Positions 1 through 6,516 of a DNA stretch of 11,327 bases are shown in pieces (the first letter of the stretch is position 1; each line of letters begins with the position of its first letter). The notes under the pieces are model-generated. The model made no database searches. It saw nothing but the letters and a program-made list of their open reading frames with translations, and was not told the origin of the DNA. The position numbers were made by a program, and so were the translations under genes. This DNA comes from SHLJ01 sp041618535 (GTDB lineage: Bacteria > Bacteroidota > Bacteroidia > Flavobacteriales > Flavobacteriaceae), in NCBI GenBank assembly GCA_041618535.1, contig JBFKFP010000089.1, positions 1 to 11,327 on the forward strand, written 5' to 3'.

Positions 1-734
1 AACGGGCCGATGAGCAACTCCCCCGTTTCTTTAAGACTCTTCCGAGAAAACCTTATGGGGTGGCTCCCGTTCCTGATGCAATTGCTCCAAAATATACTGG
101 AGGGCGTTATGTGCCACCGGCAAGCGAGACCGATCCAGGTTATTATTGGGTCAATACATATAACCTGCCAAGCAGAACCTTATATACTCTTCCGGCCTTA
201 ACAGTGCATGAAGCCGTTCCCGGCCATCACCTGCAAGGTTCTTTAAACAACGAGTTGGGAGATAGTATCCCGCAATTCAGAAAGGACCTTTACCTGTCGG
301 CCTATGGGGAGGGATGGGGACTTTACACCGAGTTTCTCGCAGAGGAAATGGGGATGTACACCACCCCTTACGAGCATTTCGGGAAACTCACTTATGAAAT
401 GTGGCGAGCCTGCCGCCTGGTTGTGGATACCGGAATTCATGCAAAGGGATGGACCCGTCAGCAAGTTGTAGATTTCATGGCAAACAATACCGCGCTCTCC
501 TTGCATGAGGTGAATACCGAAACCGACCGCTACATCTCCTGGCCGGGCCAGGCCCTTTCTTATAAAATAGGAGAATTGAAGATAAGAGAGTTGAGGAAAA
601 AGGCTGAAAATGAATTGGGAGCGGATTTTGACATCAGGGAATTCCATGAGGTGATTCTTGAACAGGGCACGGTAACTTTACCGATTTTGGAAAAACGTAT
701 CCTCGCATATATTGACAGGGTGAAAAATGGCTAG
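1..734 (+). CDS. DUF885 family metallopeptidase-like protein, C-terminal part (5' end outside window)
   Basis: The frame is open from position 3 to a TAG at 732-734, so this is the C-terminal ~240 residues of a longer protein; DUF885 proteins are usually 550-600 residues. The zinc-site motif HEAVPGHH lies at 207-230 (an HExxPGHH variant of HExxH). It is followed by the family-typical YGEGWGLYTEF stretch at about 301-333, whose first Glu is a plausible third zinc ligand. These two motifs are what identify the family. Members are often annotated as secreted or lipoprotein peptidases, but the N-terminus is missing, so export cannot be judged. The substrate is unknown. The last 8 bases overlap the epimerase gene (start 727), which implies co-transcription and probably translational coupling. 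A peptidase supplying hydroxyproline-containing peptides would fit this context, but that is inference. The family call is firm; the function is not. Confidence 0.88.
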   Translation, partial: RADEQLPRFFKTLPRKPYGVAPVPDAIAPKYTGGRYVPPASETDPGYYWVNTYNLPSRTLYTLPALTVHEAVPGHHLQGSLNNELGDSIPQFRKDLYLSAYGEGWGLYTEFLAEEMGMYTTPYEHFGKLTYEMWRACRLVVDTGIHAKGWTRQQVVDFMANNTALSLHEVNTETDRYISWPGQALSYKIGELKIRELRKKAENELGADFDIREFHEVILEQGTVTLPILEKRILAYIDRVKNG

Positions 735-1734
735 CTGGACTTTTGAGTGTATAGACGGACACACCTGTGGGAATCCGGTTCGGGTGATTAGGAAAGGCGC
801 ACCTGAATTGAATGGAAAAGACATGAATGAGAAGCGCCAGCATTTCATTAAATCATTTGATTGGATAAGAACAGGACTGATGTTTGAACCGCGCGGGCAC
901 GATATGATGAGCGGAAGTTTTATCTACAGGCCTCATGATCCTGGAAATGACGCTGCCATCCTTTTTATCGAAACCTCCGGATGTCTCCCGATGTGCGGCC
1001 ATGGCCTTATCGGAACGGTGACTATCGGGGTGGAAGAGGGGTTGATCAAACCCAAAAATCCGGGAAGCTTGAAGTTGGAGACTCCGGCCGGACTGATATC
1101 AGTTACTTACGAAGAGAGCAATGGCAAGGTGAATTCGGTTAAACTCACTAATGTCCTCTGTTACCTGGCCGGTAAAGATCTGGAGATTGACTGCCCTGGT
1201 TTGGGCATTCTGTCTTTTGATGTGGCATACGGCGGAAACTTCTATGCCATTATCGATCCGCAGCAGAACTTCTCCGGAATCCAGGATTATTCGGCCTCCG
1301 AACTAATTCAATTTTCGCAAAAAATCAGGAGAAAAATAAACGACAAATATGAAGGTCGATTTATACATCCGGAAAACGAGACCATCCAGGGAGTCTCACA
1401 TATAGAGTGGACCGGAAAGCCTCTCAAAGAGACTTCTGATGGCCGGAATGCTGTTTTTTACGGGGATAAAGCTATTGATCGGAGCCCTTGCGGCACCGGT
1501 ACCTCTGCCCGACTTGCACAGTTATACATCAGGGGGCTTTGGCCCGAGAAAAAACCATTTGTTCATGAGAGCTTTATCGGAAGCACCTTTATCGGAAAGA
1601 TTGAAGAGGTTACTGAATTGGCAGGCATGAAGGCTGTTAGACCTAGTATACAGGGCTGGGCTAAAATTTATGGCCGTAACACAATAACCATTGATGAAGA
1701 TGACCCATTCGCATTTGGATTTCAGGTCATATGA
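727..1734 (+). CDS. 4-hydroxyproline 2-epimerase (proline racemase family)
   Basis: This 335-residue protein has the normal length for the proline racemase fold. It very likely interconverts trans-4-hydroxy-L-proline and cis-4-hydroxy-D-proline in the cytoplasm without a cofactor, using two cysteines as acid and base. Both are present: C90 in MCGHG and C255 in DRSPCGTGTS. The second Cys argues against trans-3-hydroxyproline dehydratase, which carries Thr there. Other family features are the N-terminal IDGHTCGNPVRV (residues 9-20), WIRTGLMFEPRGHDMMSG (46-63) and GGNFYAI (169-175). The ATG at 727 gives the expected N-terminus; it lies inside the end of the DUF885 gene (8-base overlap). An FAD oxidoreductase able to act on the D-product follows after 13 bases, which supports hydroxyproline over proline as substrate. 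Proline racemase activity cannot be excluded from sequence alone. The downstream pathway enzymes are not in the window. Confidence 0.9.
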   Translation: MASWTFECIDGHTCGNPVRVIRKGAPELNGKDMNEKRQHFIKSFDWIRTGLMFEPRGHDMMSGSFIYRPHDPGNDAAILFIETSGCLPMCGHGLIGTVTIGVEEGLIKPKNPGSLKLETPAGLISVTYEESNGKVNSVKLTNVLCYLAGKDLEIDCPGLGILSFDVAYGGNFYAIIDPQQNFSGIQDYSASELIQFSQKIRRKINDKYEGRFIHPENETIQGVSHIEWTGKPLKETSDGRNAVFYGDKAIDRSPCGTGTSARLAQLYIRGLWPEKKPFVHESFIGSTFIGKIEEVTELAGMKAVRPSIQGWAKIYGRNTITIDEDDPFAFGFQVI

Positions 1735-1747
1735 ATAATTGTTTGAT

Positions 1748-2995
1748 ATGAGTAAAGATATAATTGTTATCGGGGGAGGCGTGATAGGATTATGTTGTGC
1801 TTATTATTTGAGGAAAAGCGGTCATAAGGTTACCGTGATTGATCAGTCGGGGATGGATTCCGGAGCCTCCTATGTCAATGCGGGTTTTCTCTCCCCCAGT
1901 CATATCATTCCCCTGTCTGCGCCCGGGGTGATGAAAAAAGGGATAAAGTGGATGTTAAATTCCAGCAGTCCTCTTTTCATCAAGCCAAGGATGAATATGG
2001 ACCTAATAAAATGGGGGTGGGCCTTTAATAAATCCTGTAATCCCAAACATGTTCAAAAAGCTATTCCATTGATCAGGGACATCTCGGTGCTCAGCCAGGA
2101 ATTGTATGATGATATCAAGGTGAACGAGAAATTCGGCTTTCATTACGATAAGAAAGGGCTAATGATGCTTTGTCAAACAGAGAAGGCCCTGGAGCATGAG
2201 ATCGAAGTAGCCAGGCTGGCATCCGAAGTTGATCTTGAAGTATCAATTTTGAATAAATCCCAAATAAGCGAGCTTGAACCAAAGGCCGAGATAGATGCAA
2301 TTGGTGCAACCTATTACCTGTGCGATTTCCACACTACCCCTCACGAGTTCATGGCCGACATGAAAAAAAGATTAGATGAACTTGGAGTGATCATAAAGTC
2401 TGAGGAAGAGATCATCGACATTGAAATAAAGGATTCCAGAATTAATTTGCTGCACAGCAGAAATAACAGCTATGGTTGTGATGAGCTTGTTTTGGCAACC
2501 GGCTCCTGGACAGGAATCCTGGGAAAGAAGATCGGTTTAAAACTCCTTATGCAGGCTGGGAAAGGGTATAGAATTAATACCGAGGTCGATTATGGTATCA
2601 CGATTCCTGCAATCCTTTCAGAAAAGAAGATAGCCGTCACTCCTATGAATGGATTTACCCGCCTTGCGGGAACTATGGAAATTGCCGGGATAAATTCAAA
2701 CATCAATAAGGTCAGGATTGATGCCATTGCCGATGGTGTGAACCTTTATTATCCCGAATTGAAATTGACCCAAGAGGAAAAAGATTCTGCGGCCTGCGGA
2801 TTGAGGCCTGTAACACCGGATGGCCTGCCTTACATAGGTAAACCTGCACGCTTTAAGAATCTTACTCTTGCTGCTGGGCATGCCATGATGGGATGGAGTA
2901 TGGCAACAGCCACTGGTAAATTGGTGCAGGAAACCATAGATTGCAAAAAACCATCTTTGGATATGACTCTCTTTCACCCCGATCGCCGGTTTTAA
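1748..2995 (+). CDS. FAD-dependent D-amino acid dehydrogenase, probable D-hydroxyproline dehydrogenase (DadA/HypO-like)
   Basis: This protein of about 415 residues belongs to the DAO/DadA flavoprotein family. The N-terminal Rossmann motif is clear: IGGGVIG at residues 8-14 and an acidic residue ending the second strand (VTVID, D32) for FAD ribose binding. The C-terminal part has the family signature GLRPVTPDGLPYIG followed by AAGHAMMGWSMA, which closes over the flavin. The mid-region ATGSWTG is also typical. By position after the epimerase it most likely oxidises cis-4-hydroxy-D-proline to 1-pyrroline-4-hydroxy-2-carboxylate, passing electrons to the respiratory chain; this assignment rests on context, since DadA relatives oxidise various D-amino acids. 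I chose the ATG at 1748 because it sits just before the first beta strand; an in-frame TTG at 1739 would add only MFD. The gap from the epimerase stop is 13 bases, so the two are probably one transcript. Confidence 0.85.
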   Translation: MSKDIIVIGGGVIGLCCAYYLRKSGHKVTVIDQSGMDSGASYVNAGFLSPSHIIPLSAPGVMKKGIKWMLNSSSPLFIKPRMNMDLIKWGWAFNKSCNPKHVQKAIPLIRDISVLSQELYDDIKVNEKFGFHYDKKGLMMLCQTEKALEHEIEVARLASEVDLEVSILNKSQISELEPKAEIDAIGATYYLCDFHTTPHEFMADMKKRLDELGVIIKSEEEIIDIEIKDSRINLLHSRNNSYGCDELVLATGSWTGILGKKIGLKLLMQAGKGYRINTEVDYGITIPAILSEKKIAVTPMNGFTRLAGTMEIAGINSNINKVRIDAIADGVNLYYPELKLTQEEKDSAACGLRPVTPDGLPYIGKPARFKNLTLAAGHAMMGWSMATATGKLVQETIDCKKPSLDMTLFHPDRRF

Positions 2996-3167
2996 AAAAG
3001 CAATTCAGGGAATTTAAAAAATTAGAAATTGACTTTTTTTGGCCATTTTGGAATTAAAACTGAAATTTTCCTATCATTTTTAGCCAATTTTAGTTAAAAA
3101 GTGTGAAATTTTTGCTTTTCTGAACTATTCTTTTAGATTCTACCCAAATTTAAATTCAAAACGTTCT
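2996..3167. other. AT-rich intergenic region upstream of the sigma factor gene
   Basis: About 170 bases of very AT-rich DNA separate the hydroxyproline genes from the sigma factor gene. It contains several A and T runs but no GC-rich hairpin followed by a T tract, so I see no convincing terminator for the upstream operon. The only regulatory candidate is the promoter listed separately. Confidence 0.6.
3111..3141 (+). promoter_or_regulatory. candidate Bacteroidota-type promoter for the sigma factor gene
   Basis: A TTTG at 3111-3114 is followed after 19 bases by TAGATTCT at 3134-3141. Bacteroidota promoters typically have TTTG near -33 and TAnnTTTG near -7 with 19-21 bases between. The -33 match is perfect; the -7 element matches four of six fixed bases. 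The leader to the ATG at 3168 would be about 20 bases. In such AT-rich DNA a chance match is possible, so this is tentative. Confidence 0.3.
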
Positions 3168-4031
3168 ATGAGGCAATTAAAAATCACCAAACAGGTTACC
3201 AACCGCGAGTCCAAATCACTTGACAAATATTTACAGGATATCAGTAAGATACCGATGATAACAGCAGATGAAGAGGTAGAACTCGCCCAGCGTATCAAAA
3301 ATGGTGATCAGCAGGCCCTGGATAAGTTAGTTACGGCCAACCTGAGGTTCGTCGTTTCAGTAGCCAAGCAATACCAGAATCAGGGCTTAAAATTAGGCGA
3401 CCTGATAAATGAGGGCAATGCAGGCCTGGTTAAGGCAGCAAAGCGATTTGATGAAAAACGAGGATTTAAATTTATTTCATACGCTGTTTGGTGGATCAGG
3501 CAATCCATTCTTCAGGCCCTTGCTGTGCAAGGTCGGGTAATCAGGTTACCTCTGAATAAAATCGGAAGCCTTAACAAGATCAACAAGGCCTATGCCAACC
3601 TTGAACAGATCTATCAAAGGCCGCCAAGTGCTCATGAGCTGGCCACCGAACTCGATATGACCGTACGTGACGTTAAACTAACCATGAAAAATTCGGGCAG
3701 GCACCTGTCAATGGATGCGCCCTTAAAAGAGGGTGAAAACAGCAGCTTGTACGATGTTCTCAGATCTGATGAGTCGCCGAGGCCTGATAATTCATTGGAG
3801 AGGGAATCCCTCAAAATAGAAATTGACCGGGTGCTGGACAGGCTGAATCCCAAAGAGGCGAGCGTCATAAAAATGTATTACGGTTTGAATGATAATAAAC
3901 CGATGAGCCTGGTTGAGATCGGTGATACTTTCGATCTTACACGAGAGCGTGTCCGACAGATCAAAGAGAAGGCCATCAGGAGATTGCGCCATAGTTCGAA
4001 GCATCAGACCCTTATTCCTTATCTGGGTTAA
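3168..4031 (+). CDS. RpoD-family RNA polymerase sigma factor, Bacteroidota type, possibly a secondary (group 2) paralog
   Basis: This 287-residue sigma-70 protein lacks region 1.1, as Bacteroidota RpoD proteins do. Regions run in order: 1.2 at about 15-45, region 2 at about 55-125 with the core-binding LINEGNAGLVKAA and the -10-reading FISYAVWWIRQSI, region 3 at about 130-200, and region 4 with the -35-reading helix-turn-helix at 248-273 (TRERVRQIKEKAIRRLR). It directs core RNA polymerase to promoters. The N-terminus MRQLKITK matches the family, fixing the ATG at 3168. Several positions that are nearly invariant in primary sigma factors, as I remember them, differ here: NAGL instead of NLGL, AVQGRVIRL instead of AEQSRIVRL, and NPKEASVIKMYYGL in region 4.1. 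I therefore suspect a secondary sigma factor, but without the rest of the genome it could still be the only RpoD. It is probably monocistronic; its stop codon overlaps that of the convergent acetyltransferase gene. Confidence 0.9.
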   Translation: MRQLKITKQVTNRESKSLDKYLQDISKIPMITADEEVELAQRIKNGDQQALDKLVTANLRFVVSVAKQYQNQGLKLGDLINEGNAGLVKAAKRFDEKRGFKFISYAVWWIRQSILQALAVQGRVIRLPLNKIGSLNKINKAYANLEQIYQRPPSAHELATELDMTVRDVKLTMKNSGRHLSMDAPLKEGENSSLYDVLRSDESPRPDNSLERESLKIEIDRVLDRLNPKEASVIKMYYGLNDNKPMSLVEIGDTFDLTRERVRQIKEKAIRRLRHSSKHQTLIPYLG

Positions 4032-4507
4032 TCCCCTTTTAAATTTAATCGCATGTTGATCAGGTGACGGGTGAAACCGGCCTTTTCGTATGCCCTAATG
4101 GCTGGTTCATTCACCTGGTAGACATCGAGCCGGATCTCATCAAGGTCGTGGTCCTGGCACCAATTAAGAAGAGCTTCAATGATAAGTTTATTCAAACCGC
4201 GTCCGCGATGCTCCTCGGGGACGAACATAAATCCAAGGTAACCGATCCGCCGGTGTTTCAGGTAATGCCGGTCCCCTCGAATCCTAACGCAGCCCGAGGC
4301 CCTGATTTGTCCGTCCTCGACCACAACATAAACCTCAGAATCTTCCTCACGGATAAATTCCGAAACATCGTAATAACTTATTTTTCCATCCTTTATGGTG
4401 GGGTCCATAGGGCGTTCGACCTCGATAAGGCCCTGCTCGAATTGGAGTAAGACAGGAAGATCATCAAGGGTCGCTTTCCTGACAATTAAACGATCAGTCA
4501 CTTTCAT
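4028..4507 (-). CDS. GNAT family N-acetyltransferase
   Basis: This protein of about 159 residues is a single GNAT domain that transfers an acyl group from acetyl-CoA to an amine; the acceptor is unknown. Motif A, the acetyl-CoA pyrophosphate loop, is at about 93-112, reading FMFVPEEHRGRGLNKLII. Motif B is at about 131-145 with the usual NEPAIRAYEKAGF. There is no signal peptide, so it is cytoplasmic. I chose the ATG at 4507 over an in-frame TTG one codon upstream (4510). The gene runs opposite to the sigma factor gene and the two stops share the palindrome TTAA at 4028-4031. It is divergent from the STAS gene, with about 145 bases between their starts. Nothing in the context identifies a substrate. 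Confidence 0.88.
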   Translation of the reverse strand: MKVTDRLIVRKATLDDLPVLLQFEQGLIEVERPMDPTIKDGKISYYDVSEFIREEDSEVYVVVEDGQIRASGCVRIRGDRHYLKHRRIGYLGFMFVPEEHRGRGLNKLIIEALLNWCQDHDLDEIRLDVYQVNEPAIRAYEKAGFTRHLINMRLNLKGD

Positions 4508-4652
4508 CAAATCTCAACTTTATTTAAAATTAAGCATAAATCCATTTTTTTATCGCTTCATCGAAAATTTAATGAGGTCTTCACTTTTTTTATGATCTTT
4601 AATTCGATTTGATTTTTAGCACCTTTATTACAACCCGAATTAATCATAAACT
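4508..4652. other. divergent intergenic region between acetyltransferase and STAS genes
   Basis: About 145 bases of AT-rich DNA lie between the divergent GNAT and STAS starts and must hold promoters for one or both. It contains two long T-rich runs followed by ATCGCTTC and ATGATC respectively. I found no TTTG/TAnnTTTG pair with correct spacing on the plus strand that I would defend. Confidence 0.5.
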
Positions 4653-4931
4653 ATGGTACTGGAAATCATTCCCCTCGAAAACGGATATAAGATCAAAGGC
4701 GAGTTAAGTAAAAAGACACTTCCTAAATTTCGCCGGATAATCCAGAAAGCATTTCTCAGCACAGAACATGTAACCCTTGAAATCGATTCACTCACAAGTA
4801 TTGATCGAAACGGGGTGAATGCTTTGGCCTTACTTCACAATAGAGCCTTATTAAAGGGAAAGACCTTTCAGATCGTCGGTCTTGAAAACCTAAAAATATT
4901 GGAGCAAATCAAAGGAATTGATGCTGCCTGA
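4653..4931 (+). CDS. small STAS-domain protein (anti-sigma factor antagonist-like)
   Basis: This 92-residue protein appears to be a single STAS domain. The alternating strand and helix pattern and the segment LEIDSLTSIDRNGVNALALL (about 42-61) match the conserved core of SpoIIAA-like proteins. In classical anti-anti-sigma factors the loop reads DSSG and its second Ser is phosphorylated by an anti-sigma kinase. Here the loop is D51-R52-N53-G54, so the phosphorylatable Ser is replaced by Asn and R52 replaces the first Ser. If it acts in partner switching it may be constitutively in one state, or it may be a structural or sensing STAS domain unrelated to phosphorylation. No anti-sigma kinase is seen nearby, although an RpoD-family sigma gene is about 620 bases upstream. 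Its stop is one base from the end of the convergent lipoprotein gene. The domain call is good, the role uncertain. Confidence 0.75.
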   Translation: MVLEIIPLENGYKIKGELSKKTLPKFRRIIQKAFLSTEHVTLEIDSLTSIDRNGVNALALLHNRALLKGKTFQIVGLENLKILEQIKGIDAA

Positions 4932-4932
4932 A

Positions 4933-5364
4933 TCAGCATGACAGGTCGGCAATGATCTTCCATTCGCCATTTATTTTCCGAAGAATGATCAGGAAAACAC
5001 CATTTGCATCACCGATTTCTCTTTTAAGGTAATATTGGCCCATAATATAGAATGAATCATTATTTATTTCACTGATCTCATCAAGGATGAATTCCAATCT
5101 TCCCGTATGGGCCTCCGTAGGATACCTTAACTTATAATTGGCCAGTGTGTTTTCCCAGCCATAGGTCACTCCACCTTTTCCATAGAACTTTAATGAGTCA
5201 CTTTTCCAGTAACCTTCCATAAATTCCTCGAGGTCATAGTTGTTCCATGCCTTTTGCTGATCGTTCAGAACTGTTTTAATAGCATCTATATCATCGGCCT
5301 TATCTGCAGGTGAACATGCTGTCAGGACTGCTAAACAAACGGAAATTAAAATTTTAAGTTTCAT
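4933..5364 (-). CDS. small lipoprotein with SnoaL/DUF4440-like (NTF2-fold) domain
   Basis: This 143-residue protein has a short lipoprotein signal peptide: MKLK, a hydrophobic stretch, then the lipobox LTAC with the lipidated Cys at 17. It is therefore probably membrane-anchored facing the periplasm or carried to the outer membrane. The mature part resembles DUF4440/SnoaL-like NTF2-fold proteins: an initial helix with QQKAWNNYDLEEFMEGYW, the stretch SLKFYGKGGVTYGWENTLANYK, and a final strand GEWKIIADLSC. Such proteins bind small ligands or are of unknown function; no catalytic residues can be assigned. It is the last gene of the minus-strand operon, with its ATG at 5364 four bases after the galactokinase stop. 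Why a lipoprotein travels with these two cytoplasmic enzymes is unclear. Confidence 0.8.
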   Translation of the reverse strand: MKLKILISVCLAVLTACSPADKADDIDAIKTVLNDQQKAWNNYDLEEFMEGYWKSDSLKFYGKGGVTYGWENTLANYKLRYPTEAHTGRLEFILDEISEINNDSFYIMGQYYLKREIGDANGVFLIILRKINGEWKIIADLSC

Positions 5365-5368
5365 AAGA

Positions 5369-6514
5369 TTATAAAATTTGACAAACTCCTGAAGATAGAT
5401 TTACAGAATGTAATTTACAGTTTTTCCCAAACCGGGCATTATACAAAGTACTCATCCTATGGCCAAAATCTTCTATTGAATTTGTTTTTACCAGATTAAT
5501 GGTGCATCCTCCAAAGCCCCCACCCATCATCCTGGCTCCCAAAACAGAATCGTTTTCTTCAGTATTTTCGACCAAAAAATCAAGTTCTTCACAACTTACA
5601 CGGTAGTCATTTCGCAAGCCCGAGTGCGTTTCTTTCATAAGTAACCCAACTTGCCTGAAGTTTCTCTTCCTGATGGAATGGGCGGCCATAAGAACTCTTT
5701 CATTTTCTTCAATGACATATTTAGCAAGCCTGAAGTCTTCTTCAGAGAGTTTATCTTTAAAGCCAAGCAGCCTTTCCAAATCCAGGCCTCGCAGTGAATC
5801 CATGCCGCATATGGCGGCTACACGGGAACAGCTTTGTTTGCGATCATTATACGCGCTGTGAGCCAACCGGCGGCTCACCTTTGTATCGATAAGTAAGAAT
5901 CCGAGATCATCGTTGTCCCATCTGATGTATTCATGGTTTAAGGAACCACAATCCAATAAGAGCAGATGATCTTCACGGCCGAAAAGTCCGGCAAACTGAT
6001 CCATGATCCCGCTTTCCAATCCCAAATGATCATTCTCTGTAGCTTGACCAATTCGGGCCAATTCTGCCCTTTCAAGTCCGAGATCCAGAAATTTATTCAT
6101 GCCAAAGCTGACAGCATTCTCAAGGGCAGCTGAAGATGAAAGTCCGCTTCCCATTGGCAGATCGCTTCCCAAGACCAGGTTCAATTGTGGCAAATGGCCG
6201 GCTCTATGCTTTAATTCCTTTATAACACCCATGACATAGGCGGTCCAATTGGAAGGATTGATTTCAGGCCGGTTGATATCAAAGCTTATTCTCTGGTCAA
6301 ACTCCGCGGAAATAAGAGTTGAGTCAGAGACGAAGGAATAGCCTATACAGAGAATGATTCCCCTGTCTATTGCAGCCGGCATAACATAGCCTTGGTTGTA
6401 GTCGGTGTGTTCACCGATAAGGTTAATACGGCCTGGCGAGAAGAACATGACTGGTTCTGTTCCAAAGTGTGATCTAAAAACCGAGTAAAGCTGTTCTTTT
6501 AAGCGTAAATTCAA
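5369..6514 (-). CDS. galK: galactokinase
   Basis: This 381-residue protein matches the usual galactokinase length (E. coli GalK is 382). It phosphorylates alpha-D-galactose at C1 with ATP, the entry step of the Leloir pathway. All GHMP-kinase motifs are present: the galactokinase signature GRINLIGEHTDYN at 28-40 (R29, E35, H36 and D38 at sugar-contact positions), the ATP loop MGSGLSSSAA at 121-130, the catalytic Asp D172 in GIMDQFAG, and the third motif ARMMGGGFGG at 327-336. The start appears to be TTG at 6514: no ATG is available upstream in frame before the previous gene's stop, and this N-terminus aligns with the family. Only 2 bases separate it from the stop of the upstream fusion gene, so translation is probably coupled. 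No galT, galE or galM is in the window, which is unusual for a typical galactose operon. Confidence 0.93.
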   Translation of the reverse strand: MNLRLKEQLYSVFRSHFGTEPVMFFSPGRINLIGEHTDYNQGYVMPAAIDRGIILCIGYSFVSDSTLISAEFDQRISFDINRPEINPSNWTAYVMGVIKELKHRAGHLPQLNLVLGSDLPMGSGLSSSAALENAVSFGMNKFLDLGLERAELARIGQATENDHLGLESGIMDQFAGLFGREDHLLLLDCGSLNHEYIRWDNDDLGFLLIDTKVSRRLAHSAYNDRKQSCSRVAAICGMDSLRGLDLERLLGFKDKLSEEDFRLAKYVIEENERVLMAAHSIRKRNFRQVGLLMKETHSGLRNDYRVSCEELDFLVENTEENDSVLGARMMGGGFGGCTINLVKTNSIEDFGHRMSTLYNARFGKNCKLHSVNLSSGVCQIL

Positions 6515-6516
6515 TA

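Noticed and set aside
243..647. A 134-codon minus-strand open frame within the DUF885 gene
   Set aside because: The plus strand carries the HEAVPGHH and EGWG motifs here, so the antisense frame is incidental.
3012..3041. A-run and T-run pair that could fold as a terminator after the oxidoreductase gene
   Set aside because: The stem would be only A-T pairs with no GC core, too weak to call an intrinsic terminator.
4064..4450. A 128-codon plus-strand open frame inside the acetyltransferase gene
   Set aside because: The opposite strand encodes a clear GNAT domain with both acetyl-CoA motifs over the same bases, and the antisense product has no recognisable pattern.
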